A DNA stretch of 64,000 bases from an uncultured Prevotella sp. (GTDB taxonomy: Bacteria > Bacteroidota > Bacteroidia > Bacteroidales > Bacteroidaceae). Position numbers and translations under genes: made by a program. The stretch is from NCBI GenBank assembly GCA_900553465.1, contig USDT01000002.1:62001-126000 (forward strand), written 5' to 3'. Shown one piece after another: positions 19,143-27,062 of the stretch (the first letter of the stretch is position 1; every line of letters begins with the position of its first letter). The notes below the pieces were generated by a model. The model had not been told where the DNA came from, searched no databases, and saw only the letters and a program-made list of their open reading frames with translations.

Positions 19143-19600
19143 CCTTTTCTTTTTATGAGTGTTCTGAATATCATGAGCGTAACGCTTAAAGCTATGGCAA
19201 GCAGTGCGGGATATATCGATCTGTCGTTTCCTACGTTCGCGATGCTACCGAGGAAGATTACAGCTGTCTCCACTGCCATTATTCTTGACATACGTATCAT
19301 GAGCGCATATTGCGCGGTGTTCTTCACGTCGATGCGCATGTTTATCATTCTGTCAGGGAAGTATGCCGAAACCAGAAACAACAGCGAAAGTACGGTGGCG
19401 ACGATGCTGCCGGCTATCATCCGTGTGGATGTGTTGTTTTCTTCGTCAGAAAGGAATGTGACAGGTTCGTCCATGCTTTTCAGTCTGGTCAGAGCTATTG
19501 TCCATATGACGATTAAGATCACAGCCGTTACCGCCTCGAAGATGTTCCCTTCCATGGTGCGGTACACCTTTATTCTGTTCTGATTATTCTTCTGTCTCAT
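19139..19600 (-). CDS. Small membrane protein of unknown function
   Basis: 153 residues with about four hydrophobic segments (AVTAVILIVIWTIALTRL, MIAGSIVATVLSLLFLVSAYF, a weaker one near residue 90, and SIYPALLAIALSVTLMIFRTL). No enzymatic motif is visible. It overlaps the ribbon-helix-helix gene upstream by 17 bases and the hydrolase gene downstream by 4, so the three are translationally coupled. Confidence 0.75.
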   Translation of the reverse strand: MRQKNNQNRIKVYRTMEGNIFEAVTAVILIVIWTIALTRLKSMDEPVTFLSDEENNTSTRMIAGSIVATVLSLLFLVSAYFPDRMINMRIDVKNTAQYALMIRMSRIMAVETAVIFLGSIANVGNDRSIYPALLAIALSVTLMIFRTLIKRKG

Positions 19601-19787
19601 CGTTTTCGTTTTTTACGGTCTTCTTTTTCTTCAGGCGTCCGCTTTTGCGCAGGGCCTCCGTTATGATCCATTGCAGCTGTCCGTTGGTGCTGCGGAATTC
19701 GTCGGCGGCCCACGCTTCTATGGCATTCATCATATCGGCGTCGATTCTGAGAATGAAGTTCTTGGTTTTTGTTTCCTTTTTTGCCAT
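19584..19787 (-). CDS. Ribbon-helix-helix (Arc-like) DNA-binding protein
   Basis: 67 residues. The pattern NFILRIDADMMNAIEAWAADEF followed by a second helix (NGQLQWIITEALRKSG) is the RHH fold of Arc/MetJ-type regulators, which bind DNA as dimers through the N-terminal beta strand. A basic/acidic tail follows. It sits between the SPFH gene and the membrane protein and probably belongs to that operon; autoregulation is plausible but no operator was identified. No toxin gene is next to it. Confidence 0.8.
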   Translation of the reverse strand: MAKKETKTKNFILRIDADMMNAIEAWAADEFRSTNGQLQWIITEALRKSGRLKKKKTVKNENDETEE

Positions 19788-19829
19788 GTCAGAATGTAGT
19801 CATGACCAGTTGTGTCATCCTTTGTTTTA

Positions 19830-19850
19830 AGGCCGGCATGGTGCCGGCCT
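19830..19850 (-). terminator. Intercistronic GC-rich hairpin
   Basis: Perfect 9-bp stem AGGCCGGCA / TGCCGGCCT with a 3-base loop between the SPFH gene and the ribbon-helix-helix gene. No T-run follows on the - strand, so it may be a processing or pausing structure and not a full terminator. Confidence 0.45.
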
Positions 19851-19856
19851 GTTGTC

Positions 19857-20819
19857 TTAATGATTCAGAGTACCTGTGTTTACCACCGGTTGTGCAGACT
19901 CGTCGCTGCAGAGTACCACCATGAGGTTGCTCACCATGGCGGCCTTCTTGTCGTCATCGAGTTCCACCACTTCCTCGTCGGAAAGTTTCTGGAGCGCCAT
20001 CTTCACCATCGATACTGCACCTTCCACAATCTTCTCTCTTGCCATGATTATGGCCGATGCCTGCTGGCGGCGCAGCATTACGGCTGCAATCTCGGGAGCA
20101 TAAGCAAGATAGTTGATGCGTGCCTCCACAATTTCGATGCCTGCCATGTTCAGACGCTCGTCCAGTTTCTCCTCAAGCTGTTTGTTTATCTCCTCGCCTC
20201 CGCTGCGCAGAGTCAGTTCGCCAGTGCTGTGCTCGTTGTCGTCGTAGGCATACAGACCTGCTGTCTGTCGCAGTGCGGCGTCGCTTTGTATCTTCACGAA
20301 GTTCTCAAATGCCTTCATAACGCTCGATACTGAGTTGCCTACAGCGTTCTGGTTGCCTGACTGTGCCATTGTCTGTGAGTCGATTTCGAACATAGCCTTG
20401 TATGTGTCTTTGAGCTTCCATACCAGCACAAGACCTATCATCACCGGGTTGCCCGTCTTGTCGTTCACTTTTATCGGTTCCACGTCGAGGTTGCGTGCAC
20501 GCATCGACAGTTTCTTTGTAGAGATGAACGGGTTCACCCAGAAGTAGCCGACGCGGGTGAATGTGCCTTTGTATTTGCCGAAGAACATCATCACGCGGGC
20601 CTCGTTTGGTTCAAGCTGCATCATGCCGCACCACATTATCAGTGCCACAATCACGAGCAAACCGCCGCTCACACCGGTGGTGATACCACATGCAGATTCG
20701 CCGATGTTGATGCCAAGCACGATGAGTGCGATGCTCGCAAGGGTGAGAAACAAATTGACAAACAGCATGAGAAAGCCGTTGAGTGTCGTTCCCTTGAATG
20801 TAAATTCTTTATTTTCCAT
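19857..20819 (-). CDS. SPFH-domain (band 7) membrane protein
   Basis: Membrane-anchored protein of the stomatin/prohibitin/flotillin superfamily, 320 residues. Two N-terminal hydrophobic segments (about 14-37 and 46-65) precede the SPFH domain (LEPNEARVMMFFGKYKGTFTRVGYFWVNPF), a coiled-coil-prone middle (NKQLEEKLDERL) and a conserved AYAPEIAAVMLRRQQA stretch. Start chosen at MENKEF (20819); the upstream in-frame Met would add 13 unlikely residues. Family members organise membrane microdomains. Head of the SPFH, RHH, membrane protein, hydrolase gene cluster. Confidence 0.9.
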   Translation of the reverse strand: MENKEFTFKGTTLNGFLMLFVNLFLTLASIALIVLGINIGESACGITTGVSGGLLVIVALIMWCGMMQLEPNEARVMMFFGKYKGTFTRVGYFWVNPFISTKKLSMRARNLDVEPIKVNDKTGNPVMIGLVLVWKLKDTYKAMFEIDSQTMAQSGNQNAVGNSVSSVMKAFENFVKIQSDAALRQTAGLYAYDDNEHSTGELTLRSGGEEINKQLEEKLDERLNMAGIEIVEARINYLAYAPEIAAVMLRRQQASAIIMAREKIVEGAVSMVKMALQKLSDEEVVELDDDKKAAMVSNLMVVLCSDESAQPVVNTGTLNH

Positions 20820-20868
20820 AAAAGTGTAATAATTTAGTTGTTTTAGTTTTGATATCATTTTGATATCG

Positions 20869-20899
20869 CAAATATAGCATTTTGTTTATTACGGAGCAA
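20869..20899 (-). promoter_or_regulatory. Promoter of the SPFH operon
   Basis: On the - strand TATATTTG (20869-20876) with a TTG at 20-bp spacing (20897-20899). Just downstream is a GATATC pair in inverted form (20851-20867), a possible operator. Confidence 0.6.
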
Positions 20900-21065
20900 T
20901 ATATTACGCACTGATTTAACGTGAATTAACACACTGCATGCTTCTTTCTGTTCATATATAAGGTGCGTATTGGGGTGAATGGAATGGCGTACAGCCTTGT
21001 GTGAGCGCTTTGTGCACCGGACTTTCACTGCATAATTATGAAAGCCGAAGCCCTTGCCGGCATAA

Positions 21066-21106
21066 TAAAAAAGAGCGCAGCAGCCTGAACCATCAGACTG
21101 CTGCGC
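21066..21106 (-). terminator. Terminator of the ECF sigma operon
   Basis: Perfect 9-bp stem GCGCAGCAG / CTGCTGCGC (21075-21083 with 21098-21106), followed on the - strand by TCTTTTTTATT. It lies 35 bases past the stop of the 139-residue membrane protein. Confidence 0.88.
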
Positions 21107-21141
21107 ATGGATTGATCTTTATGAAAGATAGAAAGCAATGC

Positions 21142-21561
21142 TCATTGCATCACGAGCATGTCATACCTGATGCCGTCTTTCGAGGCAGGCAGGCCCGTGA
21201 CGTATTTTGATTTGCCGCTGCTGTCACGTCTGGCGGACGTGCCCGGACTGTTGCTTTTTGTCTCTATGGCGAGGCCGGTGTTCTTCAGTGTGCCTGAGTC
21301 TGTGGATTCCGGTTTCTCCGCCTGCCGGGTTATGTAGAGTGTATCGATGCGCTGCGAGAGCATACGCATGTCCTCCGGTTCGCTTTTCGAGCCGGTGAAG
21401 AATCCAGCAAGAAATCCTATGACAGCCGCTGCGGGCAGAGCCACGAGCCATTGCGGCATGCTCTTGCGGTTGCGCCGCCACTGTCTTACGTGCAGACTCC
21501 CGTTCTCTTCATCGCGCATCCGGCGTGCCATGCGCGCTATGTCCTTGTCATTTATTTTCAT
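21142..21561 (-). CDS. Single-pass membrane protein, possible anti-sigma factor
   Basis: 139 residues: a charged cytoplasmic N terminus (about 35 residues, rich in Arg, with a WRRNRKSMPQW stretch), one membrane helix (LVALPAAAVIGFLAGFFTG), and a Ser/Thr/Lys-rich periplasmic tail. It overlaps the ECF sigma factor gene by 14 bases. The position right after the sigma gene and the topology suggest an anti-sigma factor, but no zinc-type HxxxCxxC motif is present, so this is inference. Confidence 0.7.
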   Translation of the reverse strand: MKINDKDIARMARRMRDEENGSLHVRQWRRNRKSMPQWLVALPAAAVIGFLAGFFTGSKSEPEDMRMLSQRIDTLYITRQAEKPESTDSGTLKNTGLAIETKSNSPGTSARRDSSGKSKYVTGLPASKDGIRYDMLVMQ

Positions 21562-22120
21562 ATTGTTTCATTTTCTGTTTTATGGTTGTCATTATTCTGT
21601 GCAGTCGTGATTTCACCGTTCCCTCGGGCATGGCGTATATCTGTGCTATCTCAGGCACGGTGAGTTCCTCTTCATATCGCAGTGAGAACATCATTCGGTC
21701 GTCGGGCCGCAGCGTGGTGAGCGTTGTACGCAGTGCCTGTCTGAACAGTTCGGCGTCGAGTTCGGCTTCTGCCTCACTGTCGGTCACGGGCGAATCGGAT
21801 TGAGTCTCCATGTATGCAGCCTCGTGTATGCTGTGTCGCCAGATGTTACGGCAGATGTTGTAGGCTATGGTAAACAGCCACACGTCCACCTTTTTGCCCT
21901 CCCTCCACGACATACGGGCGGCATAGGCACGTAGGAAAACGTCGTGAGTGCAGTCGGCGGCAGCCTCGCGGTCGCCCCTTAGCTGGCGCATGAAGAAACC
22001 CTGCAACCTCCTTGCGTAGCGGTTGTAGAGTTCTGTGAAGGCCTCGTCGCTGCCACGTGCGGCTGCCGTCATGAGCTGTTCGTCGGTGCGTTGTGCGCGT
22101 CTCAGACTGAAAATCGTCAT
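21548..22120 (-). CDS. ECF-family RNA polymerase sigma factor
   Basis: Alternative sigma factor of the extracytoplasmic-function class, 190 residues. Region 2 has DEAFTELYNRYARRLQGFF and DCTHDVFLRAYA; region 4 has RMMFSLRYEEELTVPEIAQIYAMPEGTVKSRLHR, a helix-turn-helix that reads the -35 element. Start chosen at 22120, where ATG overlaps the stop of the upstream gene as ATGA; in-frame Met codons further upstream run through that gene's coding sequence. The order secreted protein, sigma factor, membrane protein suggests a surface-signalling unit. Confidence 0.92.
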   Translation of the reverse strand: MTIFSLRRAQRTDEQLMTAAARGSDEAFTELYNRYARRLQGFFMRQLRGDREAAADCTHDVFLRAYAARMSWREGKKVDVWLFTIAYNICRNIWRHSIHEAAYMETQSDSPVTDSEAEAELDAELFRQALRTTLTTLRPDDRMMFSLRYEEELTVPEIAQIYAMPEGTVKSRLHRIMTTIKQKMKQYENK

Positions 22121-23277
22121 TTGTCGAGCATTTTCATAAGACTGTTTTCTTGATCCAACGGCAACGAAGCCTGTTTTATTGCGCTGCGCAAGGTGGTCAT
22201 CAGCCATTCGTAGCGCGCCTTGTCGTGCGTCTTGTAGTAAGGCAGCAGGTCGCAGAGCATCACCACATAGTTTGCTGACATCCTTTGGGCTGATATCCAA
22301 TTGTCTGGAGTAAACGACTCGCGCAGATACTCAAGCAGGTATTTCTGCTCCACATTGCGGCGTTTTACGGCCATGTTGTCATACGGTTTGTCGGAGTATT
22401 TCAATAATAGTCCTTCGTTGTAGAGACTGTCGAGCACAGGTGCTTTGAGATCCATGCTGCTGATATCCATACCGCTTACCGGTGAATAGTAAGTGGGACG
22501 TCCGGATTTTATGCGTACGTCACGCATTATCTGTAGAATATATTGGTAGTTGCTCTTGATGTCGGTTATTGGTATTTCCGGTTCCGGTACTTTTCCTATT
22601 CCGAGGTAAGAGTACAGCCACTCACGGTATTCGCTCATGTATAGGAATGTTGTACATACTATTATTTTGTCTGTGTGCACTCCTTTTCCATATTGTAGAA
22701 GCCATTTTGGTATGAGTATGGCATCGCCGGCACCGAAGTATATTCCACCTTCATCCATGCCTTGCAGTTCATTGTAATTGTATTGTAGGACGTTCGGTGG
22801 GTATTGTCCCGATTCATAGTAAGCTTTACATATCGGTGCGAGACGTTTTGTATCACCTATTCTAGCGTAATAACACAGCCATGTATTATATTCATCATAT
22901 CCCATCTTCTCGGGCATACAGGCTATGGCTGCTTCTGCGTTTGCAGGATCAGTGTACTCGCGATAGGCGCAGTAGTTGTATATGTAGGAGTCGGGTACAG
23001 CCTTTTTCATCTCGGCGAGCACTGTGAGTGCGGTGGTGTCGGTGTTGTTGTACCAACGTTTGTAGTCTGCCGCCTTATAGTAGTTGCGCCATGCGTTCTC
23101 GTTGTTCGGGTCGGTTTTCACTACCTCGCCCCACGCCTTTATCTGGTTGTCATACCATTCAGCCGTCTTCTCGGCCACGATAGGGCTTTTCACTTCTTCG
23201 GGAGTTGTCTGTGCGACGACGCCTGCTGCCGTCATCATACATACGGCCAATGCTAATGTCTTTATCTTTTTCATCAT
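22117..23277 (-). CDS. Exported repeat-helical protein of unknown function
   Basis: 386 residues with a signal peptide (MMKKIKTLALAVCMMTAAGVVAQ). The rest is rich in Trp and Tyr and has TPR-like spacing (AWGEVVKTDPNNENAWRNYYKAADYKRW). No catalytic motif is recognised. First gene of the ECF operon; the 4-base overlap with the sigma gene shows co-translation, so it may be a sensor partner or a target of that system. Start at 23277 is set by the signal peptide; the next codon is also Met. Confidence 0.75.
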   Translation of the reverse strand: MMKKIKTLALAVCMMTAAGVVAQTTPEEVKSPIVAEKTAEWYDNQIKAWGEVVKTDPNNENAWRNYYKAADYKRWYNNTDTTALTVLAEMKKAVPDSYIYNYCAYREYTDPANAEAAIACMPEKMGYDEYNTWLCYYARIGDTKRLAPICKAYYESGQYPPNVLQYNYNELQGMDEGGIYFGAGDAILIPKWLLQYGKGVHTDKIIVCTTFLYMSEYREWLYSYLGIGKVPEPEIPITDIKSNYQYILQIMRDVRIKSGRPTYYSPVSGMDISSMDLKAPVLDSLYNEGLLLKYSDKPYDNMAVKRRNVEQKYLLEYLRESFTPDNWISAQRMSANYVVMLCDLLPYYKTHDKARYEWLMTTLRSAIKQASLPLDQENSLMKMLDK

Positions 23278-23448
23278 GTCTGTGTTTGTTTGTCGTTTTC
23301 TGAAATTGCATACACCCGAGAGACACAACCGTTCGGCTAATAATGATTTTTTTCTTTTTCAACATCCTTTTTTCATAGATTGGAGCATCTCGACAGGCGG
23401 GCCGATACCCGTGGCACGGCTCTATGGCAGTCAATATATATAATGTTG

Positions 23449-23870
23449 CAGAATCGTTTTGTAAAAATTTTTTACCAAAAAAAGCACCAGCTTTTACTTG
23501 CAAAATAGAAAATTGAAAAATGACAAATGGTGTTTTTCGTGGTGGCTAAGTGCGAACAAAAACGTCAGGAAAACCAGTAAGCAATGCGAAACGTGCTTTT
23601 TTGATGTGCGAAATGTAGCATATCATGGCATGAAATGCAGCTAATCGGGAGGTAATAAAGCCTGTATCGCACCTTAATAAAGGCCATTTCGCAGCCCGGT
23701 AAAAGGTACAAAAGAGTGATGAAATGCGTAAGTGGCGGACTGTCAGTTAGTTACGTAACTTCGTGAGAATCGTCTGTACGCGTCCGAGTGTGCTCCTGCT
23801 CGAAAATATTCGAGCTATGAGAGGGTTGTTGTAAAAATAAAATCAAACATCAGGGTAGATTCTCCGCGGT
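23449..23870. repeat. Dispersed intergenic repeat, copy F (divergent, longest core)
   Basis: A divergent copy in the divergent gap between the ECF operon and mnmA. Its core has seven units at exact 22-bp steps (23585, 23607, 23629, 23651, 23673, 23695, 23717), for example AAATGTAGCATATCATGG and AAAGCCTGTATCGC. On the left is a T-rich block with GCAAAATAGAAAATTG. On the right CTATGAGAGGGTTG and CATCAGGG match parts of the copy at 32227-32785. No ORF here looks protein-coding. Confidence 0.65.
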
Positions 23871-23940
23871 TGTTTCCGCGCCGGACATGCCGCCCGTCAC
23901 ATTTCCTGCCTGCATGCGTCGGAATATGAAAAATAATCCG

Positions 23941-23948
23941 TAAGTTTG
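23941..23948 (+). promoter_or_regulatory. -7 promoter element of mnmA
   Basis: TAAGTTTG matches TAnnTTTG and lies 28 bases before the mnmA ATG. No TTTG is seen at the right distance upstream, so the promoter is only half supported. Confidence 0.45.
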
Positions 23949-23976
23949 CATACGGATAATAATCATACACGATAAT

Positions 23977-25062
23977 ATGAACGAAAACATATACGACAAA
24001 CGCATCGCCGTGTTGCTTTCGGGCGGCGTGGACAGTTCGGTGGTGTTGTACGAACTCGCAAGTAAGGGGTTGCATCCCGATTGTTTCTACATCAAGATAG
24101 GACCGGAGGAGCAGGAGGAATGGGACTGCTCGAGCGAGGAAGACCTGGAGATGGCGACCGCTGTGGCCGCGCGCTATGGCTGTAAGTTGCAGGTGGTGGA
24201 CTGCCACAGGGAGTATTGGGACGGCGTGACGCGCTATACCATGGACAAGGTGCGCGCGGGATATACGCCAAACCCCGACGTGATGTGCAACAGAATGATA
24301 AAGTTCGGTGCGTTCGACGAGAAGATGGGTCACAACTACGACCTCATAGCCACGGGCCACTATGCACAGACCGAGATAATAGACGGACGCAAATGGCTCG
24401 TGACGAGTCCTGACCCTGTGAAGGACCAGACCGACTTCCTTGCGCAGATATACGACTGGCAGCTGCGCAAAGCCATATTCCCGATAGGTCATTACATGAA
24501 GGATGAGGTGAGGGAGATAGCCGAACGCGAGCATCTGATAAACGCGAAGCGCAAGGATTCGCAGGGCATCTGCTTCCTCGGAAAGATAAACTACAACGAC
24601 TACATACGCCGTTATCTGGGCGAGAATCCGGGGGACGTGCTCGAACTGGAAACCGGAAAGAAGATAGGACAGCACCGCGGACTGTGGTTCCACACCATAG
24701 GGCAGCGCCATGGTTTGGGTTTCGGCGGCGGTCCTTGGTACGCAGTGAAGAAGGATGTGGAGCGCAACATACTCTACGTGAGCCGTGGATATGAGCCGCG
24801 CACTGCTTATAAGACCGACTTCAAGGTGCACGATTTCCACTTCCTGACGATGAATCCGTGGGGCGACGCGCCGGAGTGCAACGTCACGTTCAAGATACGT
24901 CACACGCCGGAATATCATCCTGCACGGCTCGAACGTACGGGCGAGGGCTCGTATATGGTGCACTCACAGACACCCATACAGGGCGTGGCACCTGGTCAGT
25001 TCTGCGTGGTTTACGACGAGAGGCATCATTGTTGCATAGGCTCGGCGGAGATAACTGTGTGA
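23977..25062 (+). CDS. mnmA: tRNA-specific 2-thiouridylase MnmA
   Basis: Adds sulfur to U34 of tRNA-Lys, -Glu and -Gln. 361 residues: N-terminal PP-loop SGGVDSS (15-21) that adenylates the uridine, catalytic Cys in NPDVMCNRMIKFGAF, second Cys in SQGICFLG, and C-terminal beta domains (HRGLWFHTIGQRHGLGFGGGPWYAVKKD). All key residues are present. Bacteroidota often have two MnmA paralogues; which one this is cannot be told from the window. Confidence 0.95.
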   Translation: MNENIYDKRIAVLLSGGVDSSVVLYELASKGLHPDCFYIKIGPEEQEEWDCSSEEDLEMATAVAARYGCKLQVVDCHREYWDGVTRYTMDKVRAGYTPNPDVMCNRMIKFGAFDEKMGHNYDLIATGHYAQTEIIDGRKWLVTSPDPVKDQTDFLAQIYDWQLRKAIFPIGHYMKDEVREIAEREHLINAKRKDSQGICFLGKINYNDYIRRYLGENPGDVLELETGKKIGQHRGLWFHTIGQRHGLGFGGGPWYAVKKDVERNILYVSRGYEPRTAYKTDFKVHDFHFLTMNPWGDAPECNVTFKIRHTPEYHPARLERTGEGSYMVHSQTPIQGVAPGQFCVVYDERHHCCIGSAEITV

Positions 25063-25200
25063 TAGAAGCCTTGCGTTCTCCCGCCTGCATTCGGCTCTGT
25101 GCTGTTTATATGTACTATACTTTGTGTGAGGATAGTTATATTCTTCTTTGTATTATATAGGTAAATATTATTTCTTATTATCAATTATAAATTGAAAAGT

Positions 25201-25968
25201 ATGGTGAACATTAATTTACGCAGTATTGTTTCGGCAATCTTGGGCATGATTGCGGCAGTGCAGGTATGCGCGTTTGGTGTTTTTTCCAGTCAGTCGGATG
25301 ACCGACTCATGACGGAGAAAGAGAGGTATGAGGTGCTCGACAGTGTGTGCGCGGTATTGGGAATGTCTATATATGATGGTTATATCATCACTTTTGAATT
25401 TAAGAATGAGTACCACATGTCGGAGCGAGAGGTATTGGCTGACTCGCTTATAAAAGTGTTGGAATATAAAGGAAAGAAGAAATATGATGCAGTGTCTTAT
25501 GCAGAAAGGAGACATTTTCCTTATGCAAAGATTACTTGTAAGAAGTACAACAGTATTTACAAGTCAAGCTATGAACTTCATAAACTGAATCCTATGTCCA
25601 GAATGGGAGCCGGCGATTTCTGTTACTTTGAGGATGGGACATTGTTGAATCTTCACGTGGATACTGAGATAGAATGTCCACCGTATGAGGGCGGCATTAT
25701 AATGGTAGAATCGTTTAAGATAATGGATGAAAACAGTATAGAAACGATAAAGAATCTTACAGACAGAGTGTACAATATTAAGGCCGAGCTGATAAATAAT
25801 CCGGAATATGAAATCAGATACTCATTCAATTTCGATTATGACGGTTCCTCGTACGAGGTAAGTGGATCTGTGGTGTCGAGGAAAGTGCTTAATAAATATA
25901 TGACAAGCTATAATGCCTCAATGGAATTCATTGATAAATACGGAATGAAATTGAAGAAGATAAAATGA
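25201..25968 (+). CDS. Exported protein of unknown function
   Basis: 255 residues with an N-terminal hydrophobic signal (SIVSAILGMIAAVQVCAFG). The body is rich in Lys, Tyr and Glu and shows no motif I recognise. It is more AT-rich than mnmA upstream. ATG at 25201 is preferred over an in-frame TTG at 25192. It stands alone between mnmA and a promoter for the next gene. Confidence 0.65.
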   Translation: MVNINLRSIVSAILGMIAAVQVCAFGVFSSQSDDRLMTEKERYEVLDSVCAVLGMSIYDGYIITFEFKNEYHMSEREVLADSLIKVLEYKGKKKYDAVSYAERRHFPYAKITCKKYNSIYKSSYELHKLNPMSRMGAGDFCYFEDGTLLNLHVDTEIECPPYEGGIIMVESFKIMDENSIETIKNLTDRVYNIKAELINNPEYEIRYSFNFDYDGSSYEVSGSVVSRKVLNKYMTSYNASMEFIDKYGMKLKKIK

Positions 25969-26012
25969 TGCAGTGTGTAAGTGAATACGCGAAGTTAAAA
26001 AATGTTGTATAA

Positions 26013-26044
26013 TTTGCTTCCGAACTCATTTCATGCTATATTTG
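26013..26044 (+). promoter_or_regulatory. Promoter of the Cys-repeat protein gene
   Basis: TTTG at 26013-26016, a 20-bp spacer and TATATTTG at 26037-26044, a complete Bacteroidota promoter; leader about 90 bases. Confidence 0.8.
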
Positions 26045-26139
26045 CAAACGTGGGGATTATGTTTTTTCCGCTTCGTAAGAGAGTGGCAGACGGACGTCCT
26101 CACATAGAATATTGACAAACAGTAAAACAAATTGTTATT

Positions 26140-26616
26140 ATGCAGAAAAAATCGTTAGTAGTATTGACTGCCGTTGCGTTTGTGGCGCTTATAGCCTTTG
26201 CGCAGGACATCAAGACGGCGATAAACAAGAATGTGGCATGTCCGCATCGTAGCGAGTGTGTGAATGCTGTTGCCGCAAACAATGACGGCAAGACAACAAA
26301 GAATATATGTCCTAACGCGGCAAATTGTCCTAATGCGGCTAATTGTGCCAAGGCTGGCAAGTGTCCTAATGCAGAGAACTGCCCTAATGCAGGTAAGTGC
26401 GCTGCAAAATGCGGCAAGGCTGCGGGATGCACAGAGGCATGCAAGAACTGTCCTAATGCAGCTACATGTGACAAGAAAGGCACATGTCCGCGTGCGACAG
26501 GATGTGCCAATGCAGCGGCGTGTCCCAACAGCAAGAATGGAACAAACGTATGCCAGATGCAGGGCAAGCATCATGGCGGAGCGGCCGGTGGCCATTGCCG
26601 TCGTATAAACAAGTAA
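26140..26616 (+). CDS. Cys-hexapeptide-repeat exported protein
   Basis: 158 residues: a signal-like hydrophobic N terminus (LVVLTAVAFVALIAFAQ), then a region of about 110 residues with 18 Cys. From about residue 52 the Cys recur every six residues in units such as CPNAAN, CPNAEN and CPNAGK; further on the spacing varies (CAAKC, CTEAC, CKNC) and then returns to six. The tail has a HHGGAAGGHC stretch. The regular Cys suggests metal binding or a disulfide ladder, but no known metallothionein signature is present. It has its own promoter and lies 9 bases before a YbjQ-family gene, with which it is likely co-transcribed. Function not recognised. Confidence 0.8.
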   Translation: MQKKSLVVLTAVAFVALIAFAQDIKTAINKNVACPHRSECVNAVAANNDGKTTKNICPNAANCPNAANCAKAGKCPNAENCPNAGKCAAKCGKAAGCTEACKNCPNAATCDKKGTCPRATGCANAAACPNSKNGTNVCQMQGKHHGGAAGGHCRRINK

Positions 26617-26625
26617 CATAAGGAT

Positions 26626-26943
26626 ATGGTATTAAGTACAACACCAACAATAGAGGGAAGCCCGATACGCGAGTATAAGGGCATTGTGACAGGAGAAACC
26701 ATCATCGGTGCCAATGTTTTCAAAGACTTCATTGCCGGTCTGCGCGACTTCTTCGGCGGACGCAGCGGCACTTACGAAAAAGTATTGGCTGAGGCAAAGG
26801 ACACATCGCTGTCGGAGATGGCCGAAAGAGCACGCCTGATGGGTGCCAATGCCGTGGTGGGAATAGATATTGACTACGAGACGATAGGCCAGAACAACTC
26901 AATGCTCATGGTGACATGCAGCGGAACAGCCGTTGTCATCTGA
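26626..26943 (+). CDS. YbjQ family (UPF0145) protein
   Basis: 105 residues. [49 protein letters not shown] and a C-terminal beta strand ([13 protein letters not shown]) are the family hallmarks. The family has been described as putative heavy-metal-binding and forms small oligomers; its biochemical role is unsettled. The pairing with a Cys-rich exported protein fits a metal theme but is inference. Confidence 0.9.
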   Translation: MVLSTTPTIEGSPIREYKGIVTGETIIGANVFKDFIAGLRDFFGGRSGTYEKVLAEAKDTSLSEMAERARLMGANAVVGIDIDYETIGQNNSMLMVTCSGTAVVI

Positions 26944-26990
26944 CCATCGGAATAAGAAACGGAAGCATAGATTTAACGTAGAAAGAAAGA

Positions 26991-27057
26991 CGGACAGGAC
27001 ACAGGACGCAGGTGCACATGATGGCACACGTCGGAGTGTCTTGTCCGTTTTTCTTTT
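26991..27057. terminator. Bidirectional terminator
   Basis: 12-bp stem CGGACAGGACAC (26991-27002) / GTGTCTTGTCCG (27036-27047) with a T-rich tail on + and A-rich flank giving T on -. It separates the convergent YbjQ and HAD genes. Confidence 0.85.
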
Positions 27058-27062
27058 TGTGT

